A stretch of 6,237 nucleotides of DNA from Pseudomonadota bacterium (lineage in GTDB: Bacteria > Pseudomonadota > Alphaproteobacteria > Rhizobiales > Hyphomicrobiaceae): NCBI GenBank assembly GCA_023390485.1, contig JAEWCT010000042.1, positions 1 to 6,237 of the forward strand. The letters run 5' to 3'. Within the stretch, counting starts at the first letter, position 1. The number at the start of each line of letters is the position of its first letter. The position numbers and the translations under genes are program-made. Below, piece after piece: positions 1-4,755 of this stretch. The notes under the pieces are model-generated. The model made no database searches, was not told the origin of the DNA, and saw nothing but the letters and a program-made list of their open reading frames with translations.

Positions 1-259
1 GGGCCTGCGCGAGCGCGTCGGAGGTCTTGAGGTGACCAGGAACCCGCTCGTTGGCGAAGTGATCGAGATAAAATTCCCAATTGGCGGGCGTCATGATCTC
101 GACGCGATCGGACACGGCATTCGGATCGAACCAGTCGCCGCTGCGCTCCTGAAACAGCTTTACGCTGTTTGCCTGCCGCCAGGGCTTGAGAGACTTCCAA
201 TCCGCCTCGCCATGTCCCATGCCCAGTGCCCCCCGAGCATCGGGGGGCAAGGGGGGCAT
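1..259 (-). CDS. Unrecognised protein, partial, possibly the C-terminal half of the adjacent winged-helix gene
   Basis: An open minus-strand frame runs from an ATG at 259 off the left edge, giving 86 visible residues and no stop. The visible protein is Pro-rich at first (residues 2-6), then becomes a well-behaved globular sequence with DWKSLKPWRQANSVKLFQ, GDWFDPNAV and TPANWEFYLDHFANERVPG, rich in Trp and Phe, which looks like real coding sequence. I do not recognise the family. No Shine-Dalgarno sequence precedes the ATG at 259. A second in-frame ATG at 220 has a G-run about 8 nt upstream, but that run is buried in a perfect hairpin. The same frame stays open upstream of 259 through the 19-bp repeats into the end of the 305-aa gene, and deleting one repeat fuses the two. 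It may therefore be the C-terminal part of a split gene and not an independent one. Coding is likely; the start is uncertain. Confidence 0.65.
   Translation of the reverse strand, partial: MPPLPPDARGALGMGHGEADWKSLKPWRQANSVKLFQERSGDWFDPNAVSDRVEIMTPANWEFYLDHFANERVPGHLKTSDALAQA
227..249. repeat. Perfect GC-rich hairpin in the start region of the leftmost gene
   Basis: The arms TGCCCCCCGA (227-236) and TCGGGGGGCA (240-249) are exact inverted copies separated by only 3 nt. No T-run follows on either strand, so it is a poor Rho-independent terminator. On the minus strand it falls inside codons 4-11 if translation starts at 259, or in the leader of the alternative ATG at 220, where its G-run would cover the only possible ribosome-binding site. 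The G-run motif ggggggca is repeated directly at 251-258. If the region is the middle of a longer fused protein, the hairpin may simply reflect Pro/Gly codon choice. Confidence 0.6.
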
Positions 260-278
260 CTGATTATCTGGAAGGTTT

Positions 279-1196
279 TCAGTTTCTTTGAAGTCTTCCT
301 GTTTCTTTGAGGTCTTCCTGTTTTCTATGTGCTCCCCCGAAACTGTCTCCCTCGAATCTGTCTCCCCCGTTTTTGCTTACCCCGTCGATAGGCGCAAAAA
401 CGTATCCGGACTGTGCCACCAGGGTCGGTAAGCCGGGCGCTTCTCGAACGGCGATCAAGCCGAGGCTTTGGAGAGCCCTTACAACCTTGACGGCCGTCGT
501 GTGCGATCGGATGCCGATCCGCTTCGCCAGATCGTCCAGTCGAAACGACCGCGGCTCGGCCGCCTTGTGGAGCTGTACCGCTATGGCCATCGCAACTTCG
601 AAGGCGTGCTGCTTCGACTTTCGTTTTAACAGGAAGTCGGGAACGACGAGATAGGCCTTCGATCCGGGGTCGAGGAGCGTTTCGTTGGCGTATCGAGAGC
701 CGCCGCCCGAGGCATTGCCGCCATTGGGATCGCGGATCAAAACACCGGTCTTGACCATCCGCGCGATGCCTTGTTCGAACGAGCGGTGCGAGATGTCGCG
801 GTTCTGCTCGAAGTCGACGACGTTCATGACGTGATCGCACGGCAAAGAGCTTTTGACGGCGAGCAACCGCAAGGCGTGCGCCGTAGCTCGGCCGCCATCG
901 AGGAGCATGGCTACGAGCTTGGTGGATACCCGTGTGTATGTTCCTTGGTGCGCCTTCCGTGCGTTGCGGATGAACGATTCCTGGGTGGCGTTGTGAACCC
1001 ACTCCGGCAGATAGAGCGGGTCCCAAAGCTGTTCGGCCGTCCAGCCGCCGCCCTCGACCGGAGATGCATCCGGATCAAGGAGGTCTTCGACGACCGGCGG
1101 TTCGCCGATGCCATAGATCGAGTCGGGGATGCACCCCGCGTCGATGCCAGAATTGTTGTTCACTGGGGCTCTTTCTGATGAGCGCCCGCGTGACAT
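279..1196 (-). CDS. Winged-helix/helix-turn-helix protein, replication-initiator or regulator style
   Basis: This is a 305-aa soluble protein with no signal peptide or membrane segment. Residues 1-85 are acidic and Pro/Gly-rich. Residues about 89-155 (RVSTKLVAMLL through ISHRSFEQGIARMVKTGVLIR) resemble the winged-helix layout of plasmid and phage replication proteins, with a putative recognition helix followed by a Gly/Ser-rich wing (157-168). Residues about 198-260 form a second such unit (FRLDDLAKRIGIRSHTTAVKVVRALQ, wing GLIAVREAPGLPTLV). DNA binding is inferred from this pattern. The C-terminal tail (272-305) is low complexity and built from short DNA repeats, ending where a 19-bp duplication brings in a stop. 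The ATG at 1196 is the first possible start after a stop but has no clear ribosome site; a GTG at 1163 has AGAAAGAG 6 nt upstream and may be the true start. Coding is well supported by length and codon use; the exact role is not. Confidence 0.8.
   Translation of the reverse strand: MSRGRSSERAPVNNNSGIDAGCIPDSIYGIGEPPVVEDLLDPDASPVEGGGWTAEQLWDPLYLPEWVHNATQESFIRNARKAHQGTYTRVSTKLVAMLLDGGRATAHALRLLAVKSSLPCDHVMNVVDFEQNRDISHRSFEQGIARMVKTGVLIRDPNGGNASGGGSRYANETLLDPGSKAYLVVPDFLLKRKSKQHAFEVAMAIAVQLHKAAEPRSFRLDDLAKRIGIRSHTTAVKVVRALQSLGLIAVREAPGLPTLVAQSGYVFAPIDGVSKNGGDRFEGDSFGGAHRKQEDLKETGRLQRN
282..319. repeat. 19-bp tandem duplication at the end of the winged-helix gene
   Basis: Positions 282-300 and 301-319 are the same 19-bp unit, gtttctttgaNgtcttcct, differing at one base (A at 292, G at 311). 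A partial third copy (gtttt) begins at 320. Because 19 is not a multiple of 3, the two copies are read in different frames of the 305-aa protein: QEDLKET from the first and GRLQRN from the second, with the TGA stop directly after. In a version with one copy the frame would skip this stop and continue into the open frame that begins at 259. Confidence 0.9.
338..367. repeat. 15-bp imperfect tandem repeat in the C-terminal tail region
   Basis: Positions 338-352 (cgaaactgtctccct) and 353-367 (cgaatctgtctcccc) match at 13 of 15 bases. A multiple of three, it encodes the pentapeptide echo GDRFE / GDSFG in the winged-helix protein. Together with the 19-bp duplication a few bases away, it shows that this tail has grown by local slippage. 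Confidence 0.75.
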
Positions 1197-1242
1197 CGCG
1201 CATCGATTCGATTAGAATCATATGCACGCGCCGCGATGCGCG
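1197..1242. promoter_or_regulatory. Inverted-repeat operator/promoter candidate of the winged-helix gene
   Basis: The arms CGCGCATCG (1197-1205) and CGATGCGCG (1234-1242) are exact 9-bp inverted copies with 28 bp between them. The proximal arm touches the ATG of the winged-helix gene. Between them, on the minus strand, lies a -10-like TATGAT (1222-1217), 20 nt before the ATG, and a smaller inverted repeat GATTC-N5-GAATC (1205-1219). I see no good -35 element. An operator that places a DNA-binding protein over its own promoter would suit autoregulation; that is inference. Confidence 0.35.
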
Positions 1243-1293
1243 TTTGCCTCTATGCTCGCCGACCGTTTCCATCGAACAGCGAACCCGATTTAG

Positions 1294-1327
1294 ACGCCCA
1301 TCTGCTCATCGAGCTGGTGGGCGTTTT
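1294..1327 (+). terminator. Long hairpin with a T-run on the plus strand
   Basis: The stem pairs 1294-1307 (ACGCCCATCTGCTC) with 1311-1324 (GAGCTGGTGGGCGT) around a 3-nt loop ATC, with one T-T mismatch and one G-T wobble. A T-run 1324-1327 follows on the plus strand. The shape is that of a Rho-independent terminator for plus-strand transcription, yet no plus-strand gene is seen upstream. On the minus strand the stem would sit in the transcript between the terminase-like gene and the winged-helix gene without a T-run. Confidence 0.45.
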
Positions 1328-1346
1328 CCTTGGCTGGTCATCATCA

Positions 1347-1366
1347 GGCGTCGGAGAACCGACGCC
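1347..1366. repeat. Perfect 8-bp stem, 4-nt loop hairpin
   Basis: GGCGTCGG (1347-1354), loop AGAA, CCGACGCC (1359-1366). It lies about 40 nt past the stop codon of the terminase-like gene on the minus strand and could serve as a weak terminator or RNA-processing structure. No T-run follows (the minus strand continues TGATGATG). It is the neighbour of the longer hairpin at 1294-1324, and both contain GACGCCC. Confidence 0.45.
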
Positions 1367-1407
1367 CGTGTAGTTTCGATGATTCGTCGATGGCGCGGAA
1401 GGAGGCC

Positions 1408-1698
1408 TTAATGCCGGATGTCGGCCGCGATGGCCGGAACAACGAAGCGGCTATCAAACGCGCGTTTGACGATATCCGCGCGCCGAACCATCACGCGGGC
1501 ATCTTTGCTGAGCCGCAGGGCTGCTGATGCAGCGCGGCGGCCCCGCCATCGCTTCGAGTGCGGGTAGCATTCCCTGAATGCATCGACCTGCGGCCACCCC
1601 AGTGCGAGCAACTCAGCGAAGCGGCGTTGCTTATCGGTGAGCTTCGCCTTCGGCGCCGTCAGCCCGCGTGGCAAGCGATCGCTTCTAAAGGTGGGCAT
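1408..1698 (-). CDS. Small protein resembling the N-terminal part of phage terminase small subunits
   Basis: The product is 96 aa, basic. Residues about 17-70 carry a pattern known from terminase small subunits: LTDKQRRFAELLALGWPQVD, then AFRECYP, then a helix AASAALRLSKDARVMVRRAD, matching the family style of 'L-T-x-K-Q-x-x-F ... A-x-R-x-x-Y ... A-x-x-x-L-x-x-x-x-x-V'. In phages such proteins recognise packaging DNA. The assignment is by pattern only. The start at 1698 is chosen over the upstream ATG at 1776 because GAGGAG lies 6 nt before it. That ribosome site overlaps the TGA (1709-1711) of the upstream broken gene, so the two were translationally linked. The protein is shorter than full small subunits (usually 130-200 aa) and no large subunit is in the window, so it may be a remnant or another small DNA-binding protein. 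Confidence 0.6.
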   Translation of the reverse strand: MPTFRSDRLPRGLTAPKAKLTDKQRRFAELLALGWPQVDAFRECYPHSKRWRGRRAASAALRLSKDARVMVRRADIVKRAFDSRFVVPAIAADIRH

Positions 1699-1708
1699 GT
1701 CTCGCTCC

Positions 1709-2012
1709 TCACGACCGGCGCGCGTTGCGCATGATTTCGAGATGCGCCTCGCTCGCGCGCAGCGCCTTCTGAACATCGGCGTCCGCCAGCCACTTCAGGA
1801 ACTCCGAGACGTAGTACACGACCTGCGTGTAGGTCGTGCCCTCGGCGGGGTTGACGAAGACGAACGAGCGCGACTACTGGTCGAAGGCCAGCAGCTAGGC
1901 AGCGCGGCCAACGCGGCCTGTTCGGGCCGGGGCCTTCCCCTTGAGGCACGTGACCGTCCTCGATCATCTTTTTGAATTCCGCTAACGAGACGTTGAGAAG
2001 GGCTATCGCCAC
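1709..2012 (-). pseudogene. Broken small gene upstream of the terminase-like gene
   Basis: Coding-like sequence is spread over more than one frame. The 5' part, from a GTG at 2012, reads ALLNVSLAEFKKMIEDGHVPQ, which resembles a short helix-turn-helix segment. The middle looks most coding in a second frame (PEQAALAALP). The 3' part, ending at TGA 1709-1711, reads SRSFVFVNPAEG, TTYTQVVYYVSEFLKWLADAD and VQKALRASEAHLEIMRNARRS, which is convincing coding sequence. That last frame is stopped by two amber codons, at 1874-1876 and 1895-1897, and has no good start after them. The simplest reading is one small phage-type gene broken by indels; two overlapping short genes or a sequencing error are alternatives. 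I do not recognise the family. Its stop overlaps the ribosome site of the next gene. Confidence 0.45.
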
Positions 2013-2026
2013 CCGCCGGTTGACGA

Positions 2027-2043
2027 GCTGATTTTCAATCAGC
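2027..2043. repeat. Perfect 7-bp stem hairpin in the leader of the broken gene
   Basis: GCTGATT (2027-2033), loop TTC, AATCAGC (2037-2043). On the minus strand it falls 15 nt before the GTG at 2012 and just downstream of the terminator at 2064-2095. It could be an attenuator arm or part of the terminator region. Confidence 0.4.
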
Positions 2044-2063
2044 GTTCAGGCTCCAGAAACGTG

Positions 2064-2095
2064 AAAAGGCCCCGTCGGCGAAATCGCCCGGAGCC
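2064..2095 (-). terminator. Rho-independent terminator, minus strand
   Basis: In minus-strand RNA, GGCUCCG (2095-2089) pairs with CGGGGCC (2074-2068), with one U-G pair that is a C-A mismatch on the other strand. GGCGA (2088-2084 complement) pairs with UCGCC (2081-2077 complement), with a 2-nt bulge at 2075-2076. UUUU follows directly (2067-2064). The geometry is good and favours the minus strand. It ends transcription arriving from the 2100-2600 region, where no strong gene is visible. Confidence 0.6.
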
Positions 2096-2097
2096 CT

Positions 2098-2387
2098 GCG
2101 CACAGTTCTAACAACTAGTAAATAGACTACCCGTGACAGGCATTGGTCACAAGTGGCGTAAAGCAACTTTCTAACGGCGCGCGAGAGAATTCCAAAATTG
2201 TAACTCATAAGACTCACTCAGCTTTACGACTCCCGGGGCAAAGAGTTTGGCAGATTTCCTAAGCCGAAACCCTGAGCTGGCCAGAACTCCTCGCCGAAGT
2301 GTTGAAGTGGAAACGTCCAGTGTGTGCGCCATTTCCGCAAAGGGACGGATTGGCGCCTATCTCTGCCGTCTAGCTTTACGGGGCACC
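2098..2387. other. Non-coding, AT-richer spacer with an inverted repeat
   Basis: No convincing gene is found here. The stretch 2100-2225 is clearly poorer in G+C than its flanks. It holds an inverted repeat GTGAC-N8-GTCAC (2133-2150), which on the minus strand overlaps a -35-like TTGTGA followed 17 nt later by TAGTCT, a weak promoter candidate directed at the genes to the left. A 53-aa minus-strand frame (2171-2332) has GC3 near 50%, unlike the genes around it, and no ribosome site. It is not called as a gene, although the terminator at 2064-2095 would fit its end. Confidence 0.4.
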
Positions 2388-2564
2388 CTAATCTTGTTCC
2401 TCGCGCTCGCGCAGCTCCTCCAAATACCTTCCCGTTGCTGACTGGCCGGCGCCGACGGGCTGCAGTTCCACATGCGAACGCACCAAAGCGGGCATCGCAG
2501 AATGGAAGCCGCGGCCAATCTCTGCCGCGCGAGTAAGATTCGACGGCGCGCCCGGGCGGGCCAT
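2388..2564 (-). CDS. Small hypothetical protein, weak call
   Basis: The frame gives 58 aa from the ATG at 2564; a GTG at 2579 would add 5 residues. GC3 is about two thirds, similar to real genes nearby. The C-terminus RYLEELREREEQD would make an amphipathic charged helix. There is no signal peptide, no recognisable domain and no clear ribosome site for either start. It lies on the same strand and downstream of the barrel gene, past that gene's terminator-like hairpin. It may be a chance frame; overlapping frames on both strands are also open. Confidence 0.22.
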   Translation of the reverse strand: MARPGAPSNLTRAAEIGRGFHSAMPALVRSHVELQPVGAGQSATGRYLEELREREEQD

Positions 2565-2630
2565 GTCAACAATTCTCACTATCGAGGCGACAGCGGGAGT
2601 TCTTCGACGGAATTACGAGGGGAAGAAAGA

Positions 2631-2656
2631 GGCCCAGCCTTGGGTCAAGCTGGGCC
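2631..2656 (-). terminator. Terminator candidate for the outer-membrane barrel gene
   Basis: The arms GGCCCAGC (2631-2638) and GCTGGGCC (2649-2656) pair perfectly, with three more pairs inside after a single-base bulge and a short GGT loop. On the minus strand the stem is followed by the pyrimidine-rich TCTTTCTTCC. It lies 94 bp past the stop codon of the barrel gene on the same strand. The T-run is interrupted, so efficiency is uncertain. Confidence 0.55.
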
Positions 2657-2749
2657 GAAGTTTGGGTCTGTAACGGCGTTACTATAAGCATATTGCGTCA
2701 TCTCAAAACGGCGCACGCATCCCTCGGTAGATCTACGCTGCGCGCGTCA

Positions 2750-3694
2750 TCAGAATGAGAGCCGTGTCGTGATGATCCAGTTGCTGTCGTAGGTTGGTGT
2801 GAGAACCGGTGACGTGGTCTTCGAAGAGACCGCAAACTGATAACCGCCTCCGATTGTCAAATTGCTGTCGTCGCAAATCTTGAACCTGCCCAGGATGAGT
2901 CCGGGCGTCAGAAACACCTGATCTCTGCCGCTGCGCGCGCCATCGGCCCAATGGGTATAGTTGACTTCGAACTCCGGCCAGAAGTACTGGCCGAGGTGGT
3001 ACTGGAAGGCGACGTTCGTCACGATCGAGGTTCCAATCTCGTTTTCATGTTCGAGGGGAATAGGAACGCCGACCGTCGCCTGGATGTCGAAATCGCCCCA
3101 CCCCTTGCCCGCTGCGAGCGTGGGCGTCACGACCCAAGCATCGTTGGTGAAAGCTTCGTCACCCGTCGGCGCCTGAACACCGAAGAACGCTGTCACGATA
3201 TAGTCGCCATCTCCCTTGTTCGCGCTGATGAGGCGCTGCTTGATCGTAAAAGCAGGCCAATCGCCCCAGCCTGACGCCGATTTGATGTGCGACCGCTCTT
3301 CGTAGGGTGGCAGATTGATCAAGACTTCGTTCGTCATCGTCGGGATGAATTCGAAGCCCTTTCCTCCTCCGTAGACGTCGAGACGGCCGCCGTTCCCCAC
3401 TTGCTCGAAAAATTGGTCGGAGCGAAACTCCTGTTCGAGCCGCGGCGTCACCGTGGCAAGTGGCGTCATCCAATCTGGCTGCGCAGCTTTCGCTGCGCGC
3501 GCGATTTGCTCCCAACGCGTGAAAAAATCTTGTGCGCCGCCGGTCGCATCCTCTCCTGAGTTGGCGCCAAGATAATTTGAAGCCGGCATGTTCAGGTCCG
3601 GTGGTAAGGAACTTGACATATCGCCGGCTGTGACCGGAGACACGCAAAATACCGCCAAAACGACTTGCGTGCCGAAGGTTCCTAAATTTCCCAT
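2750..3694 (-). CDS. Predicted outer-membrane beta-barrel protein (porin/transporter-like)
   Basis: The 314-aa protein has a likely Sec signal peptide (hydrophobic stretch QVVLAVFCVSPVTAG, cleavage near residue 24). A conserved-looking periplasmic segment follows (DFFTRWEQIARAAKAAQPDW, residues 56-75), then alternating strands through the rest (TPLATVTPRLEQEFRSDQ, EFIPTMTNEVLINLPPYEER, DYIVTAFFGVQAPTG, LAAGKGWGDFDIQATVGVPI, IVTNVAFQYHLGQYF, QVFLTPGLILGRFKI). The last strand ends Leu-Ser-Phe; a terminal Phe is the BAM recognition mark of outer-membrane barrels. The sequence style matches the barrel families related to MetA-pathway phenol-degradation transporters, but the substrate is unknown. 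The start at 3694 is supported by GGGGG 6 nt upstream. It is divergent from the TPR gene across 236 bp, and a terminator-like hairpin follows. It is transcribed alone as far as visible. Long frames on the opposite strand are shadows. Confidence 0.82.
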   Translation of the reverse strand: MGNLGTFGTQVVLAVFCVSPVTAGDMSSSLPPDLNMPASNYLGANSGEDATGGAQDFFTRWEQIARAAKAAQPDWMTPLATVTPRLEQEFRSDQFFEQVGNGGRLDVYGGGKGFEFIPTMTNEVLINLPPYEERSHIKSASGWGDWPAFTIKQRLISANKGDGDYIVTAFFGVQAPTGDEAFTNDAWVVTPTLAAGKGWGDFDIQATVGVPIPLEHENEIGTSIVTNVAFQYHLGQYFWPEFEVNYTHWADGARSGRDQVFLTPGLILGRFKICDDSNLTIGGGYQFAVSSKTTSPVLTPTYDSNWIITTRLSF

Positions 3695-3930
3695 CGAAGC
3701 CCCCGTTATTTATTCCCACGTAGCTATATCGCGACAGACCAAGCGTCGTCGTATCGGGAGCACACCCTCCGGTGAAATTGGTCGGTATTCATACGGATCT
3801 ATGAAAGTCCAGCAGTAGCGGGCAGGACCGCAAGAGAGTGGGGATATTTCCGCGACCACTTCAAGATTGCGCCGGCATCTGAGATCGCCGTCACACGGTA
3901 CCAATTGCGGGATAATCGGAGACGATCCGA
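3695..3930. promoter_or_regulatory. Divergent promoter region between the barrel and TPR genes
   Basis: These 236 bp must carry the promoters for both genes. On the plus strand a -10-like GATAAT (3911-3916) lies only 15 nt before the TPR start, with a poor -35 match. The ribosome site CGGAG (3917-3921) is 9 nt before the ATG. On the minus strand GGGGG precedes the barrel ATG. I found no strong inverted repeat or recognisable operator. Confidence 0.3.
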
Positions 3931-4710
3931 ATGCGTTTGCCGCGCACATCGCCGAGTGTCGTCGCAATGCTCGCCGGAGCATGCCTCACTTCAAGCGCAA
4001 GCTTTGCCGCCAACACAGACCCATGTGCCGACGCACCGACGCCGGCAGAGCATGTCTTCGCGTGCACGGTAGTGATCGAGAGCGGCTCTTCCGATTCCAC
4101 GAAGGTGAAGGTCGCCTACATCAATCGCGGTCTTGCCTATTTCGCGACGAATGACCTTCGGAAGGCCATCTCAGACTTCAACGCTGCGATCGCGCTTTCG
4201 CCGCGAGACGCCGACGCCTATGAGGCACGCGCAATCGCGTTTGCTTCGGAACAAGATTACGACCACGCGATAGCGGACAACCGCAAGGCAATCAACATCG
4301 ACCCGCTCGCCACCCGCGCATACAACAACCTAGCGAATATCTACAAAGCCAAGGGGAACTTCGACGGGGCGATTGAAAACTATAACCGCGCGCTTGAGAT
4401 CTGGCCCAATGAACCGCGGCTGTACTTCAACCGGGGAAATAGCTTTAGAGCCCTCGGCCGTTCGAAAGACGCGATCCGAGACTACGATCGCGCGATAGCC
4501 CTCGACGGCAAGTTTCTGAATGCGTACATCGCGCGCGGCAATGTACGTGCGGCAGCGGGCGAAATGCAGGACGCCGAGGCCGATTTCGATCATGTTCTCG
4601 AAGTCGATCCCATGAACAATGCAGCGATCGTAAACAAGCTCGCGCTCGATAGGGCACGCGGCGCTCTGCTTCATTCGCCGAACTCATCGATCGCAACGAC
4701 CTCGAAATAA
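3931..4710 (+). CDS. Periplasmic tetratricopeptide-repeat protein
   Basis: The 259-aa protein begins with a signal peptide (positive MRLPR, hydrophobic VVAMLAGACLTSSASFA, cleavage likely after residue 27), so the mature protein is exported. A short Cys-containing segment follows (Cys32 and Cys45 in DPCADAPTPAEHVFACTVV), which could form a disulfide. Five TPR units of about 34 residues then run from 58 to 230. Each has the family signature: small residue, Tyr/Asn, Gly/Ala-x-x-x, Ala-Ile, Ala-Ile-x-x-x-Pro; examples are AYINRGLAYFATNDLRKAISD and AYNNLANIYKAKGNFDGAIEN. TPRs bind partner proteins; the partner is unknown. The tail (240-259) is Ser/Thr-rich. The start is supported by a GGAG site. 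The gene is divergent from the barrel gene and convergent with the efflux gene, so it forms its own transcription unit. Confidence 0.9.
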   Translation: MRLPRTSPSVVAMLAGACLTSSASFAANTDPCADAPTPAEHVFACTVVIESGSSDSTKVKVAYINRGLAYFATNDLRKAISDFNAAIALSPRDADAYEARAIAFASEQDYDHAIADNRKAINIDPLATRAYNNLANIYKAKGNFDGAIENYNRALEIWPNEPRLYFNRGNSFRALGRSKDAIRDYDRAIALDGKFLNAYIARGNVRAAAGEMQDAEADFDHVLEVDPMNNAAIVNKLALDRARGALLHSPNSSIATTSK

Positions 4711-4727
4711 AATGTCGTCGACTACCG

Positions 4728-4755
4728 AAGGAGCAGCACAGACGTGCTCGTCCTT
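4728..4755. terminator. Inverted repeat filling the convergent gap, bidirectional terminator candidate
   Basis: AAGGA (4728-4732) pairs with TCCTT (4751-4755), and AGCAC (4735-4739) pairs with GTGCT (4744-4748), with a 2x2 internal loop between the stems and a 4-nt loop. It occupies most of the 44 bp between the TPR and efflux stop codons. On the plus strand the TCCTT is followed by CAATGATC, so there is no proper T-run. It is a weak candidate supported mainly by position. Confidence 0.35.

Noticed and set aside
325..1026. Long 233-residue minus-strand frame inside the winged-helix gene
   Set aside because: Arg/Ser/Pro-rich composition typical of an out-of-frame translation of GC-rich DNA; the overlapping 305-aa frame has domain-like sequence.
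1637..1975. 112-residue plus-strand frame opposite the broken gene
   Set aside because: Arg-rich with no domain pattern or ribosome site; the minus strand carries the convincing coding stretches.
2133..2152. CRP/FNR-type binding site
   Set aside because: The half-sites resemble TGTGA/TCAC but the spacing is wrong for that family.
2035..2217. 60-residue minus-strand frame
   Set aside because: It reads straight through the Rho-independent terminator at 2064-2095 and has no ribosome site.
2171..2332. 53-residue minus-strand frame in the spacer
   Set aside because: GC3 near 50%, unlike neighbouring genes, and no ribosome site. Kept only as a possible source for the downstream terminator.
2220..2380. 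Direct repeat agctttacg at 2220-2228 and 2372-2380, considered as att sites
   Set aside because: A 9-bp repeat is expected many times by chance in 6 kb and nothing integrase-like is nearby.
2951..3719. Several open frames on both strands within the barrel gene
   Set aside because: Shadows of the barrel gene, which has a signal peptide, beta-strand pattern and terminal Phe.
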